Counted from the stretch's first letter, positions 49,986 to 57,409 are shown. The stretch: 64,000 nucleotides of DNA from Pseudovibrio sp947494035 (GCA_947494035.1 CANLTN010000003.1:1-64000), one strand, 5' to 3'. The notes: generated from the letters alone by a model not told the origin. Translations and numbers: made by a program.

Positions 49986-50419
49986 TGCTTTACATGCTTG
50001 GAGCTTTGATGATGGATACCTTTCCATTCAACGTGGATAAGGTCGAGGTATCCGGCAGGGCGGATTGGGCGAAAAAGCCTGTCATGGGCGGGATTAGGCC
50101 CGGTGAGTTTATGGGAGATGGTGGCAAGACACTCAATCTTTCTGGCCAGCTTTTGCCGATCAGGATTGGCGGCCTTGTCGAACTTGAGATTGCCGACTAC
50201 ATGCGGCGAACTGGCCAAGTGTTCCCGGTTATGCGCGGCGATGGCAAGCCCATGGGGAATTACTTTATCAAGTCCACAAAGCAAACGCACAAGGTACTTG
50301 AAAGAGATGGGGTTCCTTTCGTCATCGACTATCAGATTGTGCTCAATCAGGAGCCGGATGAGATACCGCTTGCAGTGGGGCTTATCCCGGATCTGATCTC
50401 AGTCTTTGACCTGCTGTAG
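49985..50419 (+). CDS. Tail protein U (P2 gpU-like)
   Basis: The family opening MLGALMMDTFPFNVDKVEVS is followed by SGRADWAKKPVMGGIRPGEF, then LNLSGQLLPIRIGGL and the end VLERDGVPFVIDYQIVLNQE. In P2, gpU is needed for tail completion. The gene order T-U-X-D is conserved. It is translated from an ATG overlapping the tape-measure stop. Confidence 0.88.
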   Translation: MLYMLGALMMDTFPFNVDKVEVSGRADWAKKPVMGGIRPGEFMGDGGKTLNLSGQLLPIRIGGLVELEIADYMRRTGQVFPVMRGDGKPMGNYFIKSTKQTHKVLERDGVPFVIDYQIVLNQEPDEIPLAVGLIPDLISVFDLL

Positions 50420-50428
50420 GGGGCGGCC

Positions 50429-50653
50429 ATGTCCACCAAAATTACCGTTACAGGTGAAGGGATCACCTTGGACCTACTGCTTGTGCGTGTGCATGGCTGG
50501 GCTGGTCAGAACCTCATCACTGAGGCTCTAGGCCTCAACCCCGGCATTGCGGGCGAGGGAGTTTTTCTCACTACAGGTCGCGAGGTGCTTATCCCCGATC
50601 TGCCGACTGAAACCACCGTGACACCAAAGCCAACGGTTGACCTGTTTGGATAG
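50429..50653 (+). CDS. Tail protein X (P2 gpX-like)
   Basis: This 74-residue protein has the LysM-like layout of gpX: GEGITLDLLLVRVHGWAGQN, then TEALGLNPGIAGEGVFLTTG and REVLIPDLP. It is probably a small hub component. It lies 3 bp before the gpD gene. Confidence 0.85.
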   Translation: MSTKITVTGEGITLDLLLVRVHGWAGQNLITEALGLNPGIAGEGVFLTTGREVLIPDLPTETTVTPKPTVDLFG

Positions 50654-50656
50654 CGC

Positions 50657-51745
50657 ATGAGCAAATGGACTGTAGATTGGTCAGTGATCCTGAATGGGGA
50701 TGATATCTCGCAGGATCTTCGTCGATATCTCATGACCATATCAGCGACGGACAAAGCTGGGTTCAGCTCTGACAGCTGCAGCCTTACGCTTGATGACCGT
50801 AAGGGGCAGATCAAGCTACCAAGTGCAGGGCACCGGTTGTCGGTCCTGCTTGAAGGCAAAAAGGTCTTTGAAGGCATTACCGATCAACCACCGTCCTCAG
50901 GTGGCCGTTCAGTTGGAAGGAAGCTGACACTCAAGGCCAAAGGTTTTGACGAGCGCTCACCGGTCAAGCAACCGCTATCTTTCCATAAGGACGACGCTAC
51001 TCTGGAAGAGTTCTTGCAAGATGCTGCGAAGAAAGCCGGCTTCAATATAAAGGTGGACCCGGCCTTCAAGGGGATCTTCCGAGATTATTGGTCTGCGAAT
51101 GGAGAAAGTTTCCATGCAATCGGTCAGCGCTATGCAAAAGAGTTGAACGGGGCATTTAAGATCAGGGACAAAACAGCGGTGCTGTTGCCTCTTGGGGCTG
51201 ATAACGGGCTTCCAACAATCAAATGCACCTATCCCGGCAATATCATCAATTGGCGCATAAAGCCCCGTGATTTGCGCAGAGCGTTTACCGGTGCCTCAGT
51301 GCGCTACCTGGACCGGGATGAAGGAAAGGTGAAGGAGGTCAAGCGCCCCTACAAGGAAGAGGAAATTGATGACCCTGTGCTTAATGCGATCCGCTCAACA
51401 GTTAAAGACGAAAGCCAAGCCCTTGAGCTTATAAAGGCCCGCGAGAGCCAAGCGCAACGAGAGAAGGCGTCAGGGTCAGTTTCAATCGACATCGAGCCAG
51501 AGGCGCAAGCGGAAGCGCTCTGCATCGTCGAAGGGGTCCGGCAAGGCATTGATGGGTCCTACCGGATTGAGAGCAGGACACACAGGGCATCACGGGGCAG
51601 CGGCGCAACAACTACCCTGAGCTTAAAAGACCCGCAGGACGGAGCAGGGAAGCGAGAAGGGGCTAAACCAAAGACCCCAACAGCAAAACCCGCACAGACT
51701 GGGGATGGGTTAAATCGAAACGGTCGAACCGGAACACAGCAGTAG
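50657..51745 (+). CDS. Tail hub protein D (late control protein D family)
   Basis: The 362-residue protein matches P2 gpD, the baseplate hub to which the spike gpV attaches: VILNGDDISQDLRRYLMTIS, then GFSSDSCSLTLDDRKGQIKL, LTLKAKGFDERSPVKQPLSF and WSANGESFHAIGQRYAKELN. The last 45 residues are Lys/Pro/Gly-rich and probably disordered. It ends the P2-type tail module before a terminator. Confidence 0.9.
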   Translation: MSKWTVDWSVILNGDDISQDLRRYLMTISATDKAGFSSDSCSLTLDDRKGQIKLPSAGHRLSVLLEGKKVFEGITDQPPSSGGRSVGRKLTLKAKGFDERSPVKQPLSFHKDDATLEEFLQDAAKKAGFNIKVDPAFKGIFRDYWSANGESFHAIGQRYAKELNGAFKIRDKTAVLLPLGADNGLPTIKCTYPGNIINWRIKPRDLRRAFTGASVRYLDRDEGKVKEVKRPYKEEEIDDPVLNAIRSTVKDESQALELIKARESQAQREKASGSVSIDIEPEAQAEALCIVEGVRQGIDGSYRIESRTHRASRGSGATTTLSLKDPQDGAGKREGAKPKTPTAKPAQTGDGLNRNGRTGTQQ

Positions 51746-51751
51746 CAAAGC

Positions 51752-51775
51752 ACCGCCCTTGGAGGCGGTTTTTTT
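51752..51775 (+). terminator. Intrinsic terminator between tail and lysis genes
   Basis: ACCGCC pairs with GGCGGT around CTTGGA, followed by a T7 run. The ribosome site ATGGAG of the lysozyme gene starts immediately after it. Confidence 0.82.
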
Positions 51776-51789
51776 ATGGAGTTTTGAAG

Positions 51790-52260
51790 ATGAAATCTAA
51801 CAAGACCCGGCTTGCTGGCGCGGTGATTGCAGTCATAGTCGCATTTGTTGGCGCATGGGAGGGGCTCAAGACAGAGGCTTATCGCGACATCGTTGGCATC
51901 CCGACCATCTGCTACGGCGAAACCAAGGGCGTGAAGATGGGTGATGCCGCCACTAAAGCCCAATGCGACGCAATGCTCATCAAGTCCCTTAAACGCCATG
52001 AAGCAGGAATGCGGGAGTGCCTGAAGTATCCCGACAAGATCCCAATCAAAACCTACGTCGCCTTTGTATCGCTCACCTATAACGTTGGCGTGGGTAACTT
52101 CTGCAGATCCACCGCTAGGAGAAGACTAAACGCAGGGAACTGGGCAGGGGCTTGCAAGGCTGCGACTTGGTTCAACCGCGCCGGAGGCCGTAAAGTTCAA
52201 GGCTTGGTGAACCGCAGGCAGGCTGAATACAAGCTATGCATGCAAGGGGCGCAGGGATGA
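51790..52260 (+). CDS. Endolysin, T4-type lysozyme (GH24) with N-terminal membrane signal
   Basis: I choose ATG 51790 with GGAG 8 nt upstream. An N-terminal hydrophobic helix (RLAGAVIAVIVAFVGAWEG) without an obvious cleavage site suggests a SAR-type signal anchor exported by the host Sec system. The catalytic Glu is in WEGLKTEAYRD, with the following DIVGIPTICYGET supplying the Thr of the E-8aa-D/C-5aa-T pattern. It degrades peptidoglycan at lysis. The stop overlaps the spanin gene by 4 bp. Confidence 0.9.
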   Translation: MKSNKTRLAGAVIAVIVAFVGAWEGLKTEAYRDIVGIPTICYGETKGVKMGDAATKAQCDAMLIKSLKRHEAGMRECLKYPDKIPIKTYVAFVSLTYNVGVGNFCRSTARRRLNAGNWAGACKAATWFNRAGGRKVQGLVNRRQAEYKLCMQGAQG

Positions 52261-52691
52261 TAAACCTGATCTCCTCCTTCATAACCGTTGGCATGAATGC
52301 CCTACTTGCCTATGGAGGGCTTGCGGGCGCAGTGCTGGCCTTCGTGGCAAGGTATGACCCTCGCGTACCCAATTGGCTATCTACGCTCACTGTAACTTCT
52401 TTGCTGAGCGTATCAGTCTGGCACTTGTCAGCCCTTCATCATGACAGAGAAGCAGAAGTTGCGCAGCTAAAGGCCAATTACAACGCGCTGTCACGCATAA
52501 CTGCGGCTCACAAAGCTATCTCAGAACAAGCAAATGAAAGCCTGCTGGAACGCATTCAGCAGCTCGGTACGCTTGAAGAAAAGGTAAGAGACTATGAACT
52601 TGAGTTGGAGCGGGGCAAGGTTGCCGCTTGTCCTGCTGACCCTGCTTACCTTAGCAGGATGCGAGCACTTAAATTCAGAGAAGCACTATAG
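52257..52691 (+). CDS. Inner-membrane spanin (Rz-like), with an extra N-terminal membrane helix
   Basis: I choose ATG 52257, overlapping the lysozyme stop. The C-terminal 85 residues are a periplasmic coiled coil (DREAEVAQLKANYNALSRIT; ERIQQLGTLEEKVRDYELEL), as in Rz. Unlike classical Rz, two membrane helices precede it (about residues 8-30 and 41-58). The first could provide a holin-like function. The outer spanin gene lies within its 3' end in another frame, which supports the spanin call. Confidence 0.75.
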   Translation: MINLISSFITVGMNALLAYGGLAGAVLAFVARYDPRVPNWLSTLTVTSLLSVSVWHLSALHHDREAEVAQLKANYNALSRITAAHKAISEQANESLLERIQQLGTLEEKVRDYELELERGKVAACPADPAYLSRMRALKFREAL

Positions 52692-52869
52692 TCTCCCTGA
52701 TCCCCCTCCAGACCTGACAGTTAAGGGTAAGGACCCTGGCATTACTGGCGACAAGGGCAGTGATGCTATTAGGCATAGAGCTGCATTAATCGCCTGTTAC
52801 ACCAGAGAGCAGGGCTGGCAATCCTTTTACGGAAGCATTCAGGACAACTTGAAAGGTATTGCCAAATGA
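52594..52869 (+). CDS. Outer-membrane spanin lipoprotein (Rz1-like)
   Basis: The frame starts inside the Rz-like gene and is shifted by one base. It encodes a signal ending in the lipobox LTLAGC, then a Pro-rich segment (YSLPDPPPDLTV) usual in Rz1 proteins. At 91 residues it is longer than lambda Rz1 and extends past the Rz stop. Together with the inner spanin it would fuse inner and outer membranes at lysis. Confidence 0.78.
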   Translation: MNLSWSGARLPLVLLTLLTLAGCEHLNSEKHYSLPDPPPDLTVKGKDPGITGDKGSDAIRHRAALIACYTREQGWQSFYGSIQDNLKGIAK

Positions 52870-53102
52870 CGCCGAAAACAGAATTCGGATCACTCACCGG
52901 GCTAAGCGTTTACGGATTTCTGGGATATGCGAGCAGCTACCTTGAGCCAGCGCTCCAGTTTGCACTGCTGGTTGCTGTTTTGGTTGGTGCGATCTTGCTC
53001 GCTTATGGGCGCTGGGTTGATGCTCGTAATAAACGGCTGGACACTCGTATCAAGCTGCAGCAATTGAAAGACTTGGAAGAGGCAGAGGACAGACGCGCAT
53101 AG
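52866..53102 (+). CDS. Small membrane protein, holin candidate (78 aa)
   Basis: The protein has one strong membrane helix (about residues 30-48, FALLVAVLVGAILLAYG) preceded by a weaker hydrophobic stretch, and a charged C-terminal tail (RIKLQQLKDLEEAEDRRA). It overlaps the Rz1-like stop by 4 bp and closes the lysis operon. Size, topology and location suit a holin, although holins usually precede the lysozyme. Confidence 0.62.
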   Translation: MTPKTEFGSLTGLSVYGFLGYASSYLEPALQFALLVAVLVGAILLAYGRWVDARNKRLDTRIKLQQLKDLEEAEDRRA

Positions 53103-53110
53103 GAGGGAGT

Positions 53111-53130
53111 AGCCCCGAAACTGCGGGGCT
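53111..53130. terminator. Hairpin between converging genes at the end of the late operon
   Basis: AGCCCCG pairs with CGGGGCT around AAACTG. There is no T-tract. It lies 9 bp past the last lysis gene and 15 bp before the 3' end of the leftward small gene at 53145. Confidence 0.6.
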
Positions 53131-53144
53131 ATCCAGCATCGTCC

Positions 53145-53303
53145 TTAAATCCAGTCATCCGGCTCAAGCTCATCGAGTGCAGCACCAAATAACGCAAGTC
53201 GTTCCATTTCGTTCTGAGTAAGCGTCACATGTAGATGAATTGTTTCACCAGCGGAGATGACTTCACAGCGTTGAGCGACGAAATCTAAAGCAACAGAAAA
53301 CAT
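53145..53303 (-). CDS. Small protein of unknown function (52 aa)
   Basis: The ATG at 53303 is preceded by GAAGGAA with good spacing. The 52-residue product reads FSVALDFVAQRCEVISAGET, then IHLHVTLTQNEMERLALFGA, ending ELEPDDWI. It resembles a compact strand-strand-helix unit. It opposes the lysis operon. No family was recognised. Confidence 0.55.
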   Translation of the reverse strand: MFSVALDFVAQRCEVISAGETIHLHVTLTQNEMERLALFGAALDELEPDDWI

Positions 53304-53743
53304 GGTATTCCTTCGTATAATTTTTCAGCATTCCGGAGAAGCGGATACAAAAGTTATTCGGTCAGCTGCCGGCGTCCGCAAGTCAAAATCGCTCAAACAA
53401 GATGGTTTTGTTAAAATAGATAAGTTATTGATCAGATTCATTTTTTATTGGAGCTGTATCTGTGGGGATAGCGGGAAGAGAACCAAAGTCAGGCTTAATC
53501 AGGATCACTAAAGCGAGTAAATGTGGCCTTAGAGATTCTTGATAATCCGCAAATAACGGGCCCTTGGTCTAAGTTTTAGATGAAAAATACTTACTGAAAG
53601 TTGCCTATAATATATGTTGCAACATATGGTGGTGCTAGTCGTGTGAGGCCTTCGACTTTCGATCAATTGCCTCCTTAAGGCATGATTCGCGCTAACCCTA
53701 TCAGAAAGCAACCAACGCCGGTTCAAGATTGGTTGCATGAGCT
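53304..53743. other. AT-rich intergenic region
   Basis: This 440-bp region separates the late operon and the right-end accessory cluster. The frames at 53302-53511 (+) and 53529-53738 (-) lack ribosome sites and look random. I see no gene, repeat or terminator that I can support. Confidence 0.45.
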
Positions 53744-54232
53744 TTAGCGACTGCCTACTAGTTCGAGAATCGTGTCCCAGTTGTCGCGATATTGATCCAT
53801 TATGTCCCTATCGTTCTTATACAGATAGATGGCGTAGTTGCCGTTGAGCCAAGGCTTTTTTAATCGATCTACTTCTCTGGCTTTCATTACCCAAATTTCG
53901 GGCGGGATTTCTACGGCCTTAAAGCTATTATAGCGCAAGAATACAAAAACCATCCGGTCTTCTTCGGAGTAATCATGGGTTCCGATACCCCATTTACCTC
54001 CCCCACGATTTGACTTTACCTCGACTTTTAGGAACTGGTTCTCTTCTGACACGGCAAGAATATCGATGGCCTTTGCGTTTCCCAGAGTCAGGCTGGCTTG
54101 AACGCCAAGTCGAAAGAGTTTCTCCATGACGAAAAACTCTCCAGCCATTCCGGTAATTTGACCATTACTATTTTTCACTGGGCAACTCTCCTTTTCTGGA
54201 TGGTACCGGTCTCTCTGCTCATTTTTCATCAA
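53744..54232 (-). CDS. PD-(D/E)XK nuclease-like accessory protein (162 aa)
   Basis: The core GMAGEFFVMEKLFRLG, then AKAIDILAVSEENQFLKVEV ending in KSNRG, has the order Glu, Asp and E-V-K expected of a PD-(D/E)XK nuclease fold (similar to resolvase and restriction-like proteins). The C-terminal half contains FVFLRYNSF and an aromatic-rich end. It lies beside a GIY-YIG nuclease in the same orientation. A DNA-cleaving defence or DNA-repair role is likely, but the substrate is unknown. AT-rich. Confidence 0.68.
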   Translation of the reverse strand: MMKNEQRDRYHPEKESCPVKNSNGQITGMAGEFFVMEKLFRLGVQASLTLGNAKAIDILAVSEENQFLKVEVKSNRGGGKWGIGTHDYSEEDRMVFVFLRYNSFKAVEIPPEIWVMKAREVDRLKKPWLNGNYAIYLYKNDRDIMDQYRDNWDTILELVGSR

Positions 54233-54294
54233 CGGCAGAAAACAGGCAGCAACCTTTGGCGCCGCATGGTCCCTTGCTAGACTGTGCGGTTACC

Positions 54295-55107
54295 TTAGTT
54301 TTCATTATATCCAAACTTCTGGCGAGTTATCAGAGCTTCCTTCCAGAAACTCTCCCGTGAAATTATGTATTTGTCGTCTGTTTTGAATGGCCAACATTCA
54401 ATGAGAGTGAATTTGAAGTGTTCTCTCGCGTGCTTAAGTCCGTGGTGACTGATTAGCTCTTTCAGCTTCTGGTTTCCACCGTGTCCGGTCTCTTTATATG
54501 ATTGCCAGCGGGACCAAATGCCGTCGGAGCCGTAAGCAGACCCAATGTACTTTTTCCCATTAGACTTATCCGCAATTAGATAGACACCTTTTACGTTTTG
54601 TAATGCCGTTCTCCAGTCAGCCGGCGTGGTATTGAAGATCTGCTCAAGCAGTGTAAAATTGAGAGAGATATTCTCAAAGCCTGGGAACCTTTCGCCTTTG
54701 TATTCAGATTTGAGAATTTCTGAGATTTCAAAGCTGTTTAGATAAGTTTGTGCTTTAAAAGCGCGGCCCCGGGGAAGTTTCAACTTTACTTTTAAGCGAC
54801 CAATGAATTCCTGGGAATTTTCAGTTAATTCAACAGTGTATCTGTCGTTTGCTCTTTCCAAAACTTTGAAAATACCACCGAATAACCAAACGTTCCCCTC
54901 TGGATAAAAATCTAAGAGGGAAATTATGTATGGCTTGTTAAACTCATTCTTTGTGCCCCGATAGCTGTTCCAACCATGCCATTCTTTTTTGGATCGGACA
55001 AAAACATCAAGTGGCTCGGTTCCCTTAAGGTTTTTGCGAGCCGCATGGAGTTTATACTGATTGACATCTTCTATTCCTAAAAACTCTTGTAGGGTCATGT
55101 GATCCAC
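54295..55107 (-). CDS. GIY-YIG nuclease family protein (270 aa)
   Basis: The C-terminal 110 residues hold a GIY-YIG domain: GVYLIADKSNGKKYIGSAYG carries the two namesake motifs, followed by Arg in GIWSRWQSYKETGHGG and a later Glu in ISRESFWKE. The first 150 residues form a separate domain (LDVFVRSKKEWHGWNSYRG). Relatives with this fused layout occur in prophages and genomic islands. It could cut foreign DNA or repair DNA. It ends 62 bp before the PD-(D/E)XK gene and is transcribed toward it. Confidence 0.78.
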   Translation of the reverse strand: MDHMTLQEFLGIEDVNQYKLHAARKNLKGTEPLDVFVRSKKEWHGWNSYRGTKNEFNKPYIISLLDFYPEGNVWLFGGIFKVLERANDRYTVELTENSQEFIGRLKVKLKLPRGRAFKAQTYLNSFEISEILKSEYKGERFPGFENISLNFTLLEQIFNTTPADWRTALQNVKGVYLIADKSNGKKYIGSAYGSDGIWSRWQSYKETGHGGNQKLKELISHHGLKHAREHFKFTLIECWPFKTDDKYIISRESFWKEALITRQKFGYNEN

Positions 55108-55142
55108 GCTCTGGGTGTCTCCTTAGTCGGGTATTGAACTGA

Positions 55143-55778
55143 TTAGGAGGTTTGGATGATACCCAGCTCGTTGAGAGCGTCAACTACTTCTGGGTGCAGA
55201 GTGGATTCAAAAATACCGTCAATTGAGGCGCTGCGATTAGCTTCGACCAGATGATACAAATAGAACGTTTCGCCGATACCATTTGCCATTGGCTCTAAAT
55301 TCAGAAACTCTTGCAGATGTTTGCCCAGCCGGCCATACAGTTGATTGACAATTGCATAAGGTTTCTCAAGGTGAGAGACATCTCCTCTTACAGCCTCAGC
55401 TAATTGCGTGTTGGTAGCCTTCCCTAATGTGGCGTGCACCTGAAAATATCGCTTGTGAGTTTCATTAAGAACATTTGGCACGGAGAACGCCTCCGTATAT
55501 TGTTCAGAGGTCGCAATCGAGCGAATTCGTTGTTGAGAGCGTTGCTCTTCAATCCTTTTGTCAATCCAACCTATAGCTTTGTCTCGGGCTATTTCAGGTG
55601 TGTCTGCTTCGATTATATCTGAACCCTTAGCGCGGCTTTCCCCCAGTAGAATTGAAGCTTTGCCTTTTCGATTTACAAGGCCGTATTTTATTAAGTATCG
55701 ACCGTGATGAATTGATTTAAACATAAATTCTTTTTCCTTTTTAATTGGACAGGTATTGGGGTGTAGACTTTTCACCAT
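55143..55778 (-). CDS. Accessory protein of unknown function upstream of the nuclease pair (211 aa)
   Basis: The N-terminal segment (FKSIHHGRYLIKYGLVNRKG) looks like a small strand-rich DNA-contact domain. The middle is basic and helical (IARDKAIGWIDKRIEEQRSQ). A start at GTG 55778 overlaps the stop of the 43-aa gene upstream (GTGA), and ATG 55724 is a second choice. It sits 35 bp ahead of the GIY-YIG gene, so all four minus-strand genes may form one unit. Not recognised. Confidence 0.58.
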   Translation of the reverse strand: MVKSLHPNTCPIKKEKEFMFKSIHHGRYLIKYGLVNRKGKASILLGESRAKGSDIIEADTPEIARDKAIGWIDKRIEEQRSQQRIRSIATSEQYTEAFSVPNVLNETHKRYFQVHATLGKATNTQLAEAVRGDVSHLEKPYAIVNQLYGRLGKHLQEFLNLEPMANGIGETFYLYHLVEANRSASIDGIFESTLHPEVVDALNELGIIQTS

Positions 55779-55903
55779 CCCATCCAGAGCATCGGCATTG
55801 ACTCGAATATCAAGATTGCCAAGCCAGATAAGCCAAGGACGGCTCCCAGCAAAAGTAGACCATACATCCTAAACCTCGGCACAAATTTGTTTGCGTGAAA
55901 CAT
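55772..55903 (-). CDS. Small membrane protein opening the right-end accessory unit (43 aa)
   Basis: A strong CAGGAGGGG site precedes the ATG at 55903. The product has a basic start (HANKFVPRFR) and one membrane helix (MYGLLLLGAVLGLSGLAILI). Its stop overlaps the GTG of the next gene by 4 bp, suggesting translational coupling. The role is unknown; a membrane partner for the nuclease genes or a toxin-like peptide are both possible. Confidence 0.55.
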   Translation of the reverse strand: MFHANKFVPRFRMYGLLLLGAVLGLSGLAILIFESMPMLWMGW

Positions 55904-56078
55904 CCCACCCCTCCTGGCAAAAATATCCCTGTTACCGAAGCCTAGCATGCACTCTAAGTAGCAAGCAGCACAAGATGCGTGAATAAACGCTGTTCCAGTT
56001 ACCTTCTAATTGATTTCCTCAGGCGGGTGCCGCCAAATGAAACAGGATGTAAGTCAATTTGGAAGAGATGAGTGTCTA

Positions 56079-56840
56079 ATGGAACGTGCTGCAAAGATCA
56101 CAAGAGCCTTCGCAACCGGGCTCATACTAAGCCTTTTTGGGGTTTCATTCGCCCAAGGACAATCTGTCGTAAAGCTATCGAGATCTGGGATCTGTCATGC
56201 TCCAGACAGTCAATATTACAGCCGAACAAAGAACTTTAAGCCATTTCAGAGCCTAAATGATTGCCTCAAAGTAGGACGGCTGCCAAAAAACTACACTCCA
56301 TCTGCCGCAACATATACAGGCGGCCAAGTTCGCAATCCTGTCGCCCAAAGTAACGTGAGTAGCTCCTATGATAGGAAGAAGTTTGGGTCTTGGAGCGATG
56401 ATGATGGAGACTGCCAAAACACGAGACATGAGCTACTAGCACAGGTCAGCAGTGTTCCTCCAACATACACTTCCAACGGGTGCCGGGTAGTTCGCGGGCG
56501 TTGGTTGGACCCATACACAAACAAAGTCTTTCTAGAAGCGGGGGGACTTGATGTCGATCACCTTGTCCCACTCAAATGGGCCTGGGATCATGGCGCAGAT
56601 ACTTGGGGCTCAGACAAGCGCAAAACATTTGCCAACGACCCGAGGAACCTTTTTGCGGTACAGGCCTCTGTTAATCGGCAAAAGGGCGCTCTAGGTCCTC
56701 TAAAATGGCTCCCGCCTAACCCCAAGTTCCGCTGCGAATACACAACACGCTTTAAGCGGATCATGACGATTTATAAGCTTCAGTTTTCGCAGAATGAGGC
56801 GAAGCGCTTTAGTGCTCTGAGAGAGAAGGTCTGCAACTAA
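56079..56840 (+). CDS. Predicted secreted HNH endonuclease (DUF1524/GmrSD C-terminal type)
   Basis: I choose Met 56079 because it starts a clear signal peptide (RAFATGLILSLFGVSFAQGQ); the longer frame to 56010 places 23 polar residues before it. The nuclease core is WSDDDGDCQNTRHELLAQ, then GGLDVDHLVPLKWAWDHGAD and FANDPRNLFAVQASVNRQKG. This is a His-Asn-His site of the type found in secreted nucleases. It would act outside the cytoplasm on DNA. It is monocistronic, next to attR. Confidence 0.78.
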   Translation: MERAAKITRAFATGLILSLFGVSFAQGQSVVKLSRSGICHAPDSQYYSRTKNFKPFQSLNDCLKVGRLPKNYTPSAATYTGGQVRNPVAQSNVSSSYDRKKFGSWSDDDGDCQNTRHELLAQVSSVPPTYTSNGCRVVRGRWLDPYTNKVFLEAGGLDVDHLVPLKWAWDHGADTWGSDKRKTFANDPRNLFAVQASVNRQKGALGPLKWLPPNPKFRCEYTTRFKRIMTIYKLQFSQNEAKRFSALREKVCN

Positions 56841-56972
56841 AGTATCTCCAAGTATGAAACTCGTTACATGACCATTGACTCCCGGCATCTGTCTAGAGAT
56901 GCAGGGAGAAGCTGATGCAATGAGCAATGATCAAGGGGCAAATCCTCGGTCGAGCTATTAGCAGAAAAAACA

Positions 56973-57016
56973 CTCCTACTATGACGGTGAGGGATTTCCT
57001 CACGTCATAGTAGGAG
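56973..57016 (+). promoter_or_regulatory. Long hairpin that hides the ribosome binding site of the next gene
   Basis: CTCCTACTATGAC pairs with GTCATAGTAGGAG, extended by GTGAGG/CCTCAC around GATTT, with one unpaired base: about 19 pairs. The right arm contains AGGAG, which is 6 nt before ATG 57023. On the minus strand the same hairpin is followed by TGTTTTTT, so it may also end leftward transcripts. Confidence 0.75.
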
Positions 57017-57022
57017 ATTGTT

Positions 57023-57226
57023 ATGTATATCGCATATTATCGGAATTGCGCATTCGGAATCGGCAACTCGGAAGAAAAGGCCTTTGAAAAGGCGAAAGAA
57101 ATTCTCAGCTTATTGGGGCAAGAGGAACTGGAGTATGCGTTTTACTATCTCAAGACAGCGTTCATAAGCGAGAGGGCTTGTGCTGCGCTGAAAGCGAATG
57201 AAGCAATTCCGCTCACCTTAATCTAA
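57023..57226 (+). CDS. Small protein of unknown function with hairpin-controlled start (67 aa)
   Basis: The product is helical: YRNCAFGIGNSEEKAFEKAK, then LGQEELEYAFYYLKTAFISE. Its ribosome site (AGGAG) is held in the stem of the hairpin at 56973-57016. No family was recognised. It lies between the secreted nuclease and the last leftward accessory gene. Confidence 0.55.
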   Translation: MYIAYYRNCAFGIGNSEEKAFEKAKEILSLLGQEELEYAFYYLKTAFISERACAALKANEAIPLTLI

Positions 57227-57409
57227 GATATAATTGAGCCGAGCTAACTTAACCTAGCTATCCAGCGGCGGGATAGCTAGCACCTCATATGCATAGTAGG
57301 GCATTTCAATGATTGTATCTGAGATACTTCCGATATTTTGTCGCTACTGATTGAGGTATTTCCCAGTTGATAGATGTTTATTTCGGGCATTGAGAAAATG
57401 CGTGGCCCG

